A stretch of 64,000 bases of DNA from Streptomyces sp. WMMB 322 (GTDB lineage Bacteria; Actinomycetota; Actinomycetes; Streptomycetales; Streptomycetaceae). Where the stretch lies: the NCBI RefSeq assembly GCF_900090145.1, contig NZ_FMHI01000004.1:248001-312000 (forward strand). Direction: 5' to 3'. Numbering within the stretch: position 1 is the stretch's first letter; each line of letters opens with the position of its first letter. The notes beneath the pieces were generated by a model. The model searched no databases and was not told where the DNA came from. It saw only the letters and a list, made by a program, of their open reading frames with translations. Positions 46,246 to 55,829 of this stretch are shown piece by piece. A program made the translations under genes and the position numbers.

Positions 46246-48429
46246 TCATCGGTCCTTCTCCGAGCTGTCCTTCCCTGCCTTGACGGGCAGCGGGTCGGCC
46301 TTTGCTCCGGTCGGGGGGATCTGCAGCGACTTCAAGGCGAACTTCATGACCTTCTTGTAGACGGGGCCGCAGACGTCGCTCCCGAAGTAGCTTCCCTTCT
46401 TCGGGTTCTGGACGGCGCAGTAGACGGTCACCCGCGGCTTGTCGGCGGGAGCGAAGCCCGCGAACGACGAGGTGTACCCGCTGTACCGGCCCGTGTCGGG
46501 GTCCACCCGGTTGGCCGTACCCGTCTTGCCCGCGACCCGGTAGCCGGGGATCTTCGCGGTCGTGCCCGTCCCCTCCATGTCGCTGACCACGGACTCCAGC
46601 ATCCTGGAGAGGGTCTTCGCGGTCTTCTCGCTCACCACACGGCGCTGGCCCGGCTCGGGTGCCGCCGTGAAAGCGCCGTCCGGGCCGGTGGTTCCCCGTA
46701 CGAGCGAGGGCACCTTGCGCACGCCGCCGTTGGCGATCGTGGAGTAGATCGACGCGGCCTGTACGGCGTTCAGGGAGAGGCCCTGGCCGAACGGGATCGT
46801 GTACTGCTGGGAGGCGCTCCACTTTTCGGGACGCTCCAGAATTCCGGAGGACGCGCCGGGCAGCCCCAGGCCCGTGGACCTGCCGACGCCGAACCGGCTC
46901 AAGTAGCGGTGGAGGACGCGATTGGCCTCCTTCTGGTCCTTCCCCAGCTGCTCGGTGGCGAGGATCGTCCCGATGTTGCTGGACTTGGCGAGGACGCCGT
47001 TGAGCGTCAGATGCCAGGTCTCGTGGTCGATGTCGTCGGCGAAGGAGCGGTCGGCACGCTTGAGGCGGTTGGGCACCGTCACTTCCGTGAGCGGCGTGGC
47101 CTTGCCCTCCTCCAGGACGGCGGCCATCGACATCACCTTGCTCGTCGAACCGGGCTCGTAGATGTCCTGCGCGGCGGCGTTGCCGAGGGCCCGGGGGTCG
47201 GCGCGTGAGATGTCGTTCGGGTCGAAGTCCGGGGCGCTGGCCATGGAGAGGAGTTCACCGGTGCGGGTGTCCTGTACCACCACGTAGCCGCTGTCCGCGT
47301 CGGAGTCCTCGACCTGTTCCCGGATGGCCTGCTGCGCGGCCCACTGGATGTCCCGGTCCAGGGTGAGCTGCACGTCGGCGCCGGCGCGGGCCGGGTGTTC
47401 GCGTACGCCCGCGGTGGGGACCTGGCGGCCGCCGGACTGGGCGTAGGTGATCTTGCCGTCCTTCCCGGCGAGCTTCTTGTTCAGCAGGGCCTCGATGCCT
47501 GCGCCGCCCTTCCCCTCGGAGTTGACGAAGCCGAGCACGGAGGAGGCCAGTTCACGGTTGGGGTAGATGCGCTTGGGGTGCTTCTCGCGGTAGACGCCCG
47601 CCAGCACGTCGGCCGCTTCACCGGCGCCGCCGTCCGCGGACTTCTCCGACTCGGCGGCGGTGCCGGCCGCGCCCGCCGGCCGTCCCGCCTCGGCCGCCTT
47701 CGCGGCGACCTCCCTCTTCAGCTTCTTGATCCGCGTCCAGGTGCGCGGCGTCTGCTGGCGGGCGAGGAGCACATAGCGGGTGTTCTTCTTGGCCAGTTTC
47801 CGCGTGAGCTGCTGCTCGTCCTCGTGGAGCACGGGTGCGAGAAGGGCGGCGGCGCGCTCGGGGGCGTCCGTGACGCCGGTCTGCTTCCGGGTGAAGAGAT
47901 ACGGGTCCGCCGTCACGTCGTAGGCGTCGACGGTGGTGGCCAGCGCCGCGCCGTCGCGCGAGGAGATCGTGCCGCGCTCGGCCGCGAGCGGCACGGTGAT
48001 GTAGCGGTTGACGGCTGCCTTGTCGGCGAACGCGCTGGCGTCGACGGCCTGCACCTGGAGCAGCCGCGCGGTGAAGGCGAGCATGATCGCGGTGAGTCCG
48101 AAAGCGATCAGTCGCAGTCTCGGCCTGGCGCGCGCGAGGCGCAGCTGACCGCCCTGTGCGGGAACGGGAGGCCTGGTGCCGCCGGACGCCTTGGCGGACC
48201 TGCCGGGCTTGACCGCACTCGCGGACCTGACGGTCCTGCCAAGGTCCGAAGACCGGGTCTGCCCGGCGGACTTGAGGGGCTTGGAGGGCTTCGCCGCCTT
48301 GGCGGCCCTGGGCTGCGAGGACTTGGGGGACCTCGCGGAGCTCCCGCCCTCGGGGCGGTCCGAGGAGGGCTTGCCCTTGCTCTTCCCGTTGCCGCCGTCG
48401 TGCCGGGGCCCACGGGGGCGTTCGCTCAC
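46246..48429 (-). CDS. ftsI: Septal transpeptidase FtsI (PBP3)
   Basis: 727-residue class B penicillin-binding protein that cross-links peptidoglycan during division. The start GTG 48429 overlaps the ftsL stop. A long Lys/Ser/Pro-rich cytoplasmic tail of about 110 residues precedes one transmembrane helix (LIAFGLTAIMLAFTARLLQV). The catalytic motifs are S428TSK (EPGSTSKVMS), S483SN (KSSNIGT) and K635TG (AGKTGTAN). A 40-residue Ala/Glu-rich insertion lies in the pedestal domain near residues 245-290. The tail and insertion make it longer than the roughly 650 residues of other streptomycete FtsI proteins I recall. Confidence 0.95.
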   Translation of the reverse strand: MSERPRGPRHDGGNGKSKGKPSSDRPEGGSSARSPKSSQPRAAKAAKPSKPLKSAGQTRSSDLGRTVRSASAVKPGRSAKASGGTRPPVPAQGGQLRLARARPRLRLIAFGLTAIMLAFTARLLQVQAVDASAFADKAAVNRYITVPLAAERGTISSRDGAALATTVDAYDVTADPYLFTRKQTGVTDAPERAAALLAPVLHEDEQQLTRKLAKKNTRYVLLARQQTPRTWTRIKKLKREVAAKAAEAGRPAGAAGTAAESEKSADGGAGEAADVLAGVYREKHPKRIYPNRELASSVLGFVNSEGKGGAGIEALLNKKLAGKDGKITYAQSGGRQVPTAGVREHPARAGADVQLTLDRDIQWAAQQAIREQVEDSDADSGYVVVQDTRTGELLSMASAPDFDPNDISRADPRALGNAAAQDIYEPGSTSKVMSMAAVLEEGKATPLTEVTVPNRLKRADRSFADDIDHETWHLTLNGVLAKSSNIGTILATEQLGKDQKEANRVLHRYLSRFGVGRSTGLGLPGASSGILERPEKWSASQQYTIPFGQGLSLNAVQAASIYSTIANGGVRKVPSLVRGTTGPDGAFTAAPEPGQRRVVSEKTAKTLSRMLESVVSDMEGTGTTAKIPGYRVAGKTGTANRVDPDTGRYSGYTSSFAGFAPADKPRVTVYCAVQNPKKGSYFGSDVCGPVYKKVMKFALKSLQIPPTGAKADPLPVKAGKDSSEKDR

Positions 48430-48803
48430 CGCTCCTCCTGCTCGGGGTCGCCGGTGGCGGGCTGCGGCTTGCCCTTGACGGTGCCGTCGGGGGCCAGGAA
48501 CGCGGGGGTGCCGCCGGGTACGAGGCCCAGTTCGCGGGCACGCTTCTCCAGCGAGCCGGGAGCGGAGTAGGAGTCGACCTCCTGCTGGAGCGACTGCTGT
48601 TCGTCCGTCAGCTCGTCGGTCTGCTTCTCGAGCTTGCTCAGCCGGAACGAGCCCTGGTTGACCGCGGCGTTGAGCAGCAGCAGCCCCAGCAGCCCTGCGC
48701 CCAGTATCAGCACGACGAGCAGCACGAACGGCGTGCGGGCAGCCGTCGAGGTGCCGGCCGGTACGAGACGGGCGAGCCGGGAAAGCCGCTGCTGTGCACT
48801 CAC
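48426..48803 (-). CDS. ftsL: Cell division protein FtsL
   Basis: 125 residues starting at GTG 48803, inside the rsmH stop region. One transmembrane helix ([20 protein letters not shown]) is followed by a leucine-zipper-like coiled coil ([20 protein letters not shown]) and an extracytoplasmic tail with [18 protein letters not shown], the typical end of FtsL-type division proteins. It forms the FtsQ-FtsL-FtsB bridge. Overlapping with both neighbours indicates coupled translation in rsmH-ftsL-ftsI. Confidence 0.93.
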   Translation of the reverse strand: MSAQQRLSRLARLVPAGTSTAARTPFVLLVVLILGAGLLGLLLLNAAVNQGSFRLSKLEKQTDELTDEQQSLQQEVDSYSAPGSLEKRARELGLVPGGTPAFLAPDGTVKGKPQPATGDPEQEER

Positions 48804-49879
48804 GAGGTGTGCGCCTCCCTGATGCGCTCCGCGCCGCGCAGCCGGGCCGGTGCGGCACGGCGGTTCTCGGCGATCTCGTCCTCGGTGGGGAGTTCGGCAC
48901 CGCGCGTCAGCAGCTTGAGCCGCGGCTGGTACTGCTCGGGCACCACGGGCAGCCCGGGCGGCGCGGTGCTCCCGGCACCGGCGGTCAGCACCCGCTTGAC
49001 GAGCCGGTCCTCCAGCGAGTGGTACGACAGCACCGCGATGCGCCCGCCGACCGCCAGCGCGTCCACGGCCGCGGGCACGGCCCGCTCCAGGACGTCGAGT
49101 TCACCGTTGACCTCGATGCGCAGCGCCTGGAAGGTCCGCTTGGCGGGGTTGCCGCCGGTGCGCTTGGCCGCCTGCGGCAGTGCGTCCCGGATCACTTCCA
49201 CGAGCCTCGCGCTGTTGCTGAAGGGCTCCCTCTCCCGTTCCCGTACGACGGCCTCGACGATGCGCCGGGCCTGCTTCTCCTCGCCGTACGCCCGCAGCAC
49301 ACGCACGAGTTCGCCGGGCGGGTAGGTGTTGAGGACGTCCGCGGCGCTCGGGCCGTGCGTCTGGTCCATGCGCATGTCGAGGGGGGCGTCCTGCGCGTAG
49401 GCGAAGCCGCGCTCCGCCTCGTCCAGCTGCATGGAGGAGACGCCGAGATCGAACAGCACACCCTGCACCCGCGGGACGCCGAGCCGGCCCAGGACGTCGG
49501 GCAGTTCGTCGTAGACGGCGTGCACGAGCGTGGCGCGGTCGGCGTACGGGGCGAGCCGCTGCCCGGCCAGGCGCAGCGCCTCCCGGTCGCGGTCGAGCGC
49601 GATCAGCCGGGCCGCCGGGAACGTCGAGAGCAGGGCCTCGCTGTGGCCGCCGAGGCCGAGGGTGCAGTCGACGACGGTGGCGCCGGGCTCGGCGAGGGCC
49701 GGGGCCAGCAGATCCAGGCAGCGCCGGAGCATGACGGGGCGGTGCCGCTCCCCGGGAGACCGCCCGGAGGAGTCACCGGGGGAATCGCTGAAGGGGCCGC
49801 CGCCGGCGGAGTCCTGACCCACGGCCGTCTCCGAGGGTCCGACAGGCCCTTCGCGGGCGGGCTGCTCTTCGGTCGTCAT
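48800..49879 (-). CDS. rsmH: 16S rRNA m4C1402 methyltransferase RsmH
   Basis: 359 residues from ATG 49879, with AGGAAGG upstream. SAM-dependent methyltransferase that N4-methylates C1402 of 16S rRNA. Motifs: [37 protein letters not shown] (SAM site), [20 protein letters not shown], and [18 protein letters not shown] near the end. An acidic Pro/Gly/Ser tail of about 45 residues is added at the N-terminus. It opens the dcw cluster; no mraZ gene lies between it and the opposite-strand carbonic anhydrase gene, the gap being only 334 bp. Confidence 0.95.
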   Translation of the reverse strand: MTTEEQPAREGPVGPSETAVGQDSAGGGPFSDSPGDSSGRSPGERHRPVMLRRCLDLLAPALAEPGATVVDCTLGLGGHSEALLSTFPAARLIALDRDREALRLAGQRLAPYADRATLVHAVYDELPDVLGRLGVPRVQGVLFDLGVSSMQLDEAERGFAYAQDAPLDMRMDQTHGPSAADVLNTYPPGELVRVLRAYGEEKQARRIVEAVVREREREPFSNSARLVEVIRDALPQAAKRTGGNPAKRTFQALRIEVNGELDVLERAVPAAVDALAVGGRIAVLSYHSLEDRLVKRVLTAGAGSTAPPGLPVVPEQYQPRLKLLTRGAELPTEDEIAENRRAAPARLRGAERIREAHTS

Positions 49880-50059
49880 GCGCCCTTCCTGCCCACGTGC
49901 TGCTTGGTCCCCGCCCGCTCGAAGGGGAAGAGGCCGGACGGAACCGGGGAAGGGAGCACCGCACGGCCAAAGAGCGGGAGGAGGCCGAGCCGCACGTACG
50001 CGCCTGCGCACTCGGGGAATTCGGAGTCCCCGGAAGCGTCCCGCCTCCCACTTCGCGCC

Positions 50060-50087
50060 ACTTTAGTCCACTCGTCCCTTCGGTCAA
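50060..50087 (-). promoter_or_regulatory. Probable sigma-70-type promoter of the dcw cluster
   Basis: On the minus strand TTGACC (50082-50087) and TAAAGT (50060-50065) are separated by 16 bases, a good match to HrdB-type consensus, 180 bp ahead of rsmH. The 334-bp gap 49880-50213 is otherwise a divergent intergenic space to the carbonic anhydrase gene; I see no further element in it. Confidence 0.6.
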
Positions 50088-50213
50088 CCAGCGCCGTGGC
50101 GCGTTGACCCGGGGGCAGGGCCACCTGTGGAGCACGTCACAGAAACGGTGGAAAGCCCGATTGGTCCGCCACGGAAGGGAGCCCGGGGCGCCTCGGCGGT
50201 CTAACGTCGTCAC

Positions 50214-50789
50214 ATGTCGACGCACCAGCGGCACGCTCAGCCGCACGCCCAGTCCCCCGCCGGCGACCAGCGCCGTCCCGGAACCGTCACCGAACGAATC
50301 CTCGAGGCGAACGAACGCTACGCGGCGGATTTCGCCAACTCGGAAATGGCCGCCAGCCCTGCACGCAACGTCGCCGTCGTCACCTGCATGGACGCCCGTC
50401 TCGACCTGTACCCGGCCCTCGGCCTCGAACTCGGCGACTGCCACACGATACGGAACGCGGGCGGTGTGGTCACCGACGACGTCATCCGTTCCCTGACGAT
50501 CAGCCAGCGCGCCCTGGGCACCCGCTCGGTGGTTCTCATCCACCACACCGCCTGCGGAATGCTCACCATCACCGAGGACTTCCGCCACGAACTGGAGCTG
50601 GAGGTCGGGCAGCGCCCGTCGTGGGCGGTCGAGGCCTTCCCGGATCTGGACCAGGACGTGCGGCAGTCCATGGAACGTGTGCGTACTTCGCCTTTCCTCC
50701 TGCACACGGACGACGTGCGTGGTTTCGTCTTCGACGTGAAGACCGGACTGCTCCGCGAGATCGATCCGGAGATCACCGCGGAAGCCTGA
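50214..50789 (+). CDS. Beta-carbonic anhydrase-like protein
   Basis: 191 residues from ATG 50214. The beta-class zinc site is present: Cys58 in VVTCMDARLD with the Asp60-Arg62 dyad, and His111 with Cys114 in LIHHTACGM. It belongs to the shorter, type II-like group with IRNAGGVVTDDVIRSL. The enzyme interconverts CO2 and bicarbonate in the cytoplasm; some members of this group have other hydrolase activities. No ribosome-binding site is obvious, so a leaderless or weakly translated message is possible. It stands divergent from rsmH and upstream of the MoxR operon with an 86-bp gap. Confidence 0.9.
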   Translation: MSTHQRHAQPHAQSPAGDQRRPGTVTERILEANERYAADFANSEMAASPARNVAVVTCMDARLDLYPALGLELGDCHTIRNAGGVVTDDVIRSLTISQRALGTRSVVLIHHTACGMLTITEDFRHELELEVGQRPSWAVEAFPDLDQDVRQSMERVRTSPFLLHTDDVRGFVFDVKTGLLREIDPEITAEA

Positions 50790-50875
50790 CGCGAAGACGC
50801 ATGGGCGTGAAGAATGCGTGTACAGGCAGCAGATGAGCAGAGCGGGACACGGGGCGACGGGCCGAGGAGGGCCGG

Positions 50876-51907
50876 GTGACGACCTTTGACGAGCGAGCGG
50901 ATCTCAGCGATCTGAGCAGCACGGCGGACCGGGTGCGCCGCTCGATGGAATCGGTGATCGAGGGCAAGCCCGAGGTCGTACGGCTGTCACTGACCGTGCT
51001 GCTCGCCGAGGGGCACCTCCTGATCGAGGACGTGCCGGGCGTGGGCAAAACCATGCTGGCCAAGGCCCTCGCCCGGTCCGTCGACTGCTCGGTGCGGCGC
51101 ATCCAGTTCACGCCGGACCTGCTGCCCTCGGACATCACCGGGGTGAGCGTCTACGACCAGCAGCGGCAGGACTTCGAGTTCAAGCCGGGTGCGGTCTTCG
51201 CGCAGATCGTCATCGGTGACGAGATCAACCGGGCCTCCCCCAAGACCCAGTCGGCGCTGCTGGAGTCGATGGAGGAGCGTCATGTGACGATCGACGGCCA
51301 GACGTACGAACTGCCGTCGCCGTTCATGGTCGTGGCGACCCAGAACCCCGTCGAGATGGAAGGCACCTACCCGCTGCCCGAGGCGCAGCGGGACCGCTTC
51401 ATGGTGCGGGTGTCCATCGGCTATCCCAGCCCGGCCGCGGAGCTGGAGATGATCGACGTGCACAGCGGTGCGTCGCCCCTGGAGGACCTCCAGCCGGTGG
51501 CGCACGCGCACGAGATCGGCAAGCTCATCGACGCCGTGCGCGGCGTGCACATCGCCGAGCAGGTGCGGCGCTACGCGGTGGAGCTGGTCGCGGCGACGCG
51601 TTCGCACCCGGAGCTCCGGCTGGGCGCGTCGCCCCGCGCGACGCTGCACCTGCTGCGCGCGTCGCGGGCGGCGGCCGCGCTGGCGGGCCGTGACTTCGTG
51701 CTGCCGGACGACGTGCAGTCGCTGGCGGTGCCCGTGATGGCGCACCGCCTTCTGCCCACCTCCCAGGCGCAGCTGAGCAGACGGACAGCCGAACAAGTGG
51801 TCGCGGAGATCATTCAGCGCGTGCCCGTACCGACGGCGGCTCCGGGTGCCGGGGGCGTTCCGCCCCGCCCGGACGGTTACGGACAGCAGCCGCCGCGGGG
51901 TTACTGA
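50876..51907 (+). CDS. MoxR-type AAA+ ATPase
   Basis: 343 residues from GTG 50876, with GAGGAGG seven bases upstream. Walker A lies in LIEDVPGVGKTMLAKALARS (around residues 50-58) and Walker B in IVIGDEINRASPKTQSALLE; the sensor-1 Asn is in VVATQNPVEMEGTYPLPEAQ and an arginine finger in RDRF. The C-terminal lid domain ends in a Pro/Gly/Tyr-rich tail. MoxR ATPases act as chaperones, usually with VWA/DUF58 partners encoded next to them. Here the DUF58 gene starts within the stop (TGATG), followed by a transglutaminase gene. Confidence 0.94.
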   Translation: MTTFDERADLSDLSSTADRVRRSMESVIEGKPEVVRLSLTVLLAEGHLLIEDVPGVGKTMLAKALARSVDCSVRRIQFTPDLLPSDITGVSVYDQQRQDFEFKPGAVFAQIVIGDEINRASPKTQSALLESMEERHVTIDGQTYELPSPFMVVATQNPVEMEGTYPLPEAQRDRFMVRVSIGYPSPAAELEMIDVHSGASPLEDLQPVAHAHEIGKLIDAVRGVHIAEQVRRYAVELVAATRSHPELRLGASPRATLHLLRASRAAAALAGRDFVLPDDVQSLAVPVMAHRLLPTSQAQLSRRTAEQVVAEIIQRVPVPTAAPGAGGVPPRPDGYGQQPPRGY

Positions 51908-53427
51908 TGTCCGGCAGCTCCGCGCCGCGCGGAGGGCCCGCGGGACGGGCGGCCTTCGGCAAGGCCTCCGGAGGCGGCGGCAAGGCGGACCGCCGCGGGC
52001 AGGAGGACGGCGGCGCGCGGGACGGGAAGCAGCGCGGCCCACTGCGCACGGCACTCGGAGGGCTCACGACCCGCGGACGGTCGTTCCTGGCTGCGGGCAT
52101 GGCCGCGGCGGTCTGCGCGTACGTGCTCGGCCAGGCGGACCTGCTGCGGGTGGGGATGCTGCTGGCGGCGCTGCCGCTGGTGTGCGTGCTGGTGCTGTAC
52201 CGCACGCGCTACCGGGTGGCCGGCTCCCGCAGGCTCTCCCCGGCACGGGTCACGGTCCGTTCGGAGGCGCGCGTGCACCTGCAGATGGACAACGTCTCGC
52301 GGCTCCCGACGGGCCTGCTGATGCTGGAGGACCGGGTGCCGTACGTGCTCGGGCCCCGGCCCCGGTTCGTACTGGACCGGGTCGAGCCGGGCGGCCGGCG
52401 CGAGGTCTCGTACCGGGTCCGTTCCGAGATGCGCGGCAGCTATCCGCTGGGGCCGCTTCAGCTGCGCCTGACCGACCCGTTCGGGATGTGCGAACTGACG
52501 CGCTCCTTCAGCACGTACGACACGCTCATGGTGGTGCCGCGGACCGTGCCGCTCCCCCCGGTCCGGCTGACCGGCGACGCCACCGGTTACGGCGACGGAC
52601 GGCACCGTTCGCTCTCGCTCGCCGGCGAGGACGACGTGATCCCGCGCGGCTACCGGCACGGCGACGACCTGCGCCGCGTCCACTGGCGCTCGACCGCCCG
52701 CTACGGCGAGCTGATGGTGCGCCGCGAGGAGCAGCCGCAGAAGGCACGGTGCACGGTGCTGCTGGACACCCGCCGCGGCGCGTACGCCGGTTCGGGCCCG
52801 GACTCCCCCTTCGAGTGGGCGGTCGCGGGCGCGGCCTCGGTGTGCCTGCACCTGCTGGAGCGCGGCTACGCGGTCCGGCTGCTGACGGACACGGGGACGA
52901 TGGTGCCGGGGCCCGAGGGCGTCGGCTTCGCCGGGGACTCCTCCGACACCGCCGGGCTGCTGCTGGACACCCTCGCCCTCCTCGAACAGTCCGACAAGGA
53001 GGGCATGTCGTACGCCTACGACATGCTGCGTGGAGCCGCGGGCGGACAGGAGGGGCTGCTCGTCGCGTTCCTCGGCGAGCTCGACGAGGAGCAGGCGGCC
53101 ACTGTGGCGCGCATGCGTCAGCGTACGAACAAGGCGGTGGCCTTCTGCGCCGGGAGCTCGGCGGACGGCACCGACGGGAAGCAGGTGCCGCAGTACGAGC
53201 GTGAGCCGGCGCCGGAGAGCGGCGCCGCTCCGCCCGGCCCCGGGGACGAGGGCGCGCCGGCCGGAGCGGGCACGACCGTGACGGTGCCGCCGCCCGCGGC
53301 GGACGAGGAGTCTCTGCACGCGCTGCGCGAAGCGGGATGGACGGCCCTGCGCGGCGGTCCCGGTCTGGCCATGCCGGAGCTGTGGCAGGAAGCGGACGAG
53401 TCGACCTTGGGGGGTGTGCAGCGATGA
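51907..53427 (+). CDS. DUF58 protein, MoxR partner
   Basis: 506 residues. The N-terminal 55 residues are polar and Gly/Arg-rich; then come two hydrophobic segments (SFLAAGMAAAVCAYVLG and VGMLLAALPLVCVLVLY), so the protein is anchored in the membrane. The DUF58 core contains PRGYRHGDDLRRVHWRSTAR, the family's signature. After it a VWA-like segment (CTVLLDTRRGAYAGSGPDSP) and a disordered tail follow. It starts within the ATPase stop and its own stop overlaps the transglutaminase ATG. The three genes form the common MoxR-DUF58-TgpA module, thought to act in envelope maturation. Confidence 0.93.
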   Translation: MSGSSAPRGGPAGRAAFGKASGGGGKADRRGQEDGGARDGKQRGPLRTALGGLTTRGRSFLAAGMAAAVCAYVLGQADLLRVGMLLAALPLVCVLVLYRTRYRVAGSRRLSPARVTVRSEARVHLQMDNVSRLPTGLLMLEDRVPYVLGPRPRFVLDRVEPGGRREVSYRVRSEMRGSYPLGPLQLRLTDPFGMCELTRSFSTYDTLMVVPRTVPLPPVRLTGDATGYGDGRHRSLSLAGEDDVIPRGYRHGDDLRRVHWRSTARYGELMVRREEQPQKARCTVLLDTRRGAYAGSGPDSPFEWAVAGAASVCLHLLERGYAVRLLTDTGTMVPGPEGVGFAGDSSDTAGLLLDTLALLEQSDKEGMSYAYDMLRGAAGGQEGLLVAFLGELDEEQAATVARMRQRTNKAVAFCAGSSADGTDGKQVPQYEREPAPESGAAPPGPGDEGAPAGAGTTVTVPPPAADEESLHALREAGWTALRGGPGLAMPELWQEADESTLGGVQR

Positions 53428-55829
53428 GCGGACGGGGACGGCTCGCTCTGTGCGCCGCGCTGGCCACGCTGGCCGCGGCCTTCGCGCTGCTGCCGCTGGT
53501 GGAGCCGGCGACGTGGCTGCTCCAGGCGGCGCTGCTGCTCGGAGTGCAGACACTGGTGGGCGCGCTGGCCCGCCGGGTGCCGCTGGCGCGTCCGCTGACG
53601 CCGGCGGTGCAGGCGCTGGTCTCGCTCCTGCTGCTGACCTTCTTCTTCGTACGCGACGAGGCGTTCGCCGGGCTGCTGCCGGGGCCCGCCGCCTTCGCGG
53701 AGTTCGGGCAGCTGCTGGCCCAGGGCGGGCACGACGTGGGCCGGTACGCCATACCGGCACCGGTGACCGACGGCATACGGCTCATGCTGGTGGGCGGCGT
53801 CCTGCTGATCGGTCTGCTGGTCGACGCGCTGGCGGTGACGTTCCGCAGTGCTGCGCCCGCCGGACTCCCGCTGCTGGCCCTCTACTCCGTGGCGGCCGGG
53901 CTGGCGCGGGACGGTGCCGGCTGGCCGTGGTTCCTGTGCGCGGCCGGAGGCTACCTGCTGCTTCTCCTCGCCGAAGGCCGCGAACGGCTCTCGCAGTGGG
54001 GGCGCGTCTTCACCGACCGCGGACGGCCCGGCTCTTCCGCCTACGAACCCGGTGGCGTCGAGGGTCCCGCGACCGCTCCGGTACGCACGGGGCGGCGGAT
54101 CGGCGCGCTGACGCTCGGCCTCGCACTGGTGGTGCCCGCGGTGATGCCGTCGCTGGGCAGCGGTCTGCTGGACGCGGCACGCAACGGCAGGGGCGGCCTG
54201 GGCCAGAACGGCGGCACCGTCTCGGCGGTCAACCCGCTGGTGGCGCTGCAGGACAGCCTCAACCAGGCGGAGGACCGCACCGCCCTGAGCTACACCACGA
54301 GCACCCGGAACACCCAGGAGATGTATCTGCGGATCGTCGCCCTGGACCGGTTCGACGGCTCTTCGTGGAAGCCGTCGGAGCGTCGCATAGACGCCGTGCC
54401 GGACCCGCTGCCCGCGCCGCCGGGGCTGTCACCGGACGTGCGGACGGAAAAGGTCCGCAGCAACATCGTCGCCGCCCCCTGGTACGCGCAGAACTGGCTG
54501 CCGATGCCGTACCCGGCCGACCGCGTGCGCCTGGAAGGGCGTTGGCGCTTCGAGCCGGAGGGCCGCACCCTGGTCGGGGACCGCGGGCAGACCACACGCG
54601 GCGAGCGCTACCAGGTGGAGAGCCTGCTGGTGAAGCCGACGCCGCGTCAGCTGCGTCAGGCACCCGAGCCGCCGCGCGCGGTCACCGAGGAGTACACGAA
54701 GGTGCCCGATTCGCTGCCGGGTGTCGTGGAGCGGACCGCCCGTCAGGTCACAAGCAAGGCGTCCAGCGACTACGAGCGGGCGGTGCGCCTTCAGGACTGG
54801 TTCGCGTCCGACGGCGGTTTCACCTACGACACCCGTGTACGTGCCGGCAGCGGCTCTGCGGCGATCGGCAACTTCCTTGAGCAGAAGGAGGGTTTCTGCG
54901 TCCACTTCGCCTTCACGATGGCGGCCATGGCGCGCACGCTCGGCATCCCGGCGCGGGTGGCGGTCGGCTTCACCCCCGGCACCGCGGACGCCGAGGGGCG
55001 GATGAACGTGGGCCTCAAGGACGCGCACGCCTGGCCGGAGCTGTACTTCGAGGGCGTCGGCTGGACGAGGTTCGAGCCGACGCCGACGCGGGGCACCCCG
55101 CCTCCCTATGCACAGCCGGAGACTCCCGACCCCCGCGAGAACCCCGCGGAGCAGCTTCCCGACCGGGGGCAGAGCACCGAGCCGTCCCCCGTGCCCTCCG
55201 AGTCGGAAAGCTGTGACGCGAACGCGAAGCGGCTGGACCCGCAGTGCGGGCAGGCCGCACCGGCCCCGGACGGCGGGAACGGCGACGGCGGCTTGCCGTT
55301 GGGCACTGTCGCGGGCGTCACAGCGGCGTCGCTGCTGGGGCTGGGGCTGCTGATGCTGCCGATGCTGTGGCGGGTGCGTACGAGATCGAGACGGCTCGGT
55401 GACCGTGCCGCACCGTCGGTGCCGGGCAGAGGCGCGGACGGCGCCGTCGTGCTCGGTGCCTGGCGCGAGCTGGTCGACAGCGGCTGGGACTACGGGGTGG
55501 TGCCCGAAGAGTCGGCCACGCCGCGCAAGGCGGCCGAGCGCATCGTGCGGATCGGCGATCTGGGGCCGGAGGCGGCGGAGGCGGCGTTCCGGGTGGCCCT
55601 GGAGGTCGAGCAGGTGCTGTATGCGCCGCAGCCGCGGCCGGGGGTCGGTGTACGGGCGGACGTACTGCTGGTCCGGGCCGCCCTCCGGGATGCGGCGCCT
55701 CGCAGTCTGCGGCTCCGTGCACTCCTGCTGCCACCCTCATCCATCCGGGTGATGTGGACGGTGACCGGGGCCGCCACGGCGGTCCGGGACAGGTGGCTGG
55801 GCGCGCTGCGGGTCCGCTTCGCGAAGTAG
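53424..55829 (+). CDS. TgpA-type membrane transglutaminase-like protein
   Basis: 801 residues from ATG 53424 (MSGRGRLALCAALATLAAAF), overlapping the DUF58 stop by ATGA. Five to seven N-terminal hydrophobic helices (to about residue 260) carry a large extracytoplasmic transglutaminase-like domain. The nucleophile is Cys492 in EGFCVHFAFTMAAMARTLGI, with His535 in DAHAWPELYFEGVGWTRFEP; the third residue of the triad is Glu in FEPTP. A C-terminal transmembrane helix (VTAASLLGLGLLMLPMLWRV) and a cytoplasmic DUF4129-like tail follow. The family probably cross-links or cleaves envelope peptides; the substrate is unknown. Confidence 0.92.
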   Translation: MSGRGRLALCAALATLAAAFALLPLVEPATWLLQAALLLGVQTLVGALARRVPLARPLTPAVQALVSLLLLTFFFVRDEAFAGLLPGPAAFAEFGQLLAQGGHDVGRYAIPAPVTDGIRLMLVGGVLLIGLLVDALAVTFRSAAPAGLPLLALYSVAAGLARDGAGWPWFLCAAGGYLLLLLAEGRERLSQWGRVFTDRGRPGSSAYEPGGVEGPATAPVRTGRRIGALTLGLALVVPAVMPSLGSGLLDAARNGRGGLGQNGGTVSAVNPLVALQDSLNQAEDRTALSYTTSTRNTQEMYLRIVALDRFDGSSWKPSERRIDAVPDPLPAPPGLSPDVRTEKVRSNIVAAPWYAQNWLPMPYPADRVRLEGRWRFEPEGRTLVGDRGQTTRGERYQVESLLVKPTPRQLRQAPEPPRAVTEEYTKVPDSLPGVVERTARQVTSKASSDYERAVRLQDWFASDGGFTYDTRVRAGSGSAAIGNFLEQKEGFCVHFAFTMAAMARTLGIPARVAVGFTPGTADAEGRMNVGLKDAHAWPELYFEGVGWTRFEPTPTRGTPPPYAQPETPDPRENPAEQLPDRGQSTEPSPVPSESESCDANAKRLDPQCGQAAPAPDGGNGDGGLPLGTVAGVTAASLLGLGLLMLPMLWRVRTRSRRLGDRAAPSVPGRGADGAVVLGAWRELVDSGWDYGVVPEESATPRKAAERIVRIGDLGPEAAEAAFRVALEVEQVLYAPQPRPGVGVRADVLLVRAALRDAAPRSLRLRALLLPPSSIRVMWTVTGAATAVRDRWLGALRVRFAK

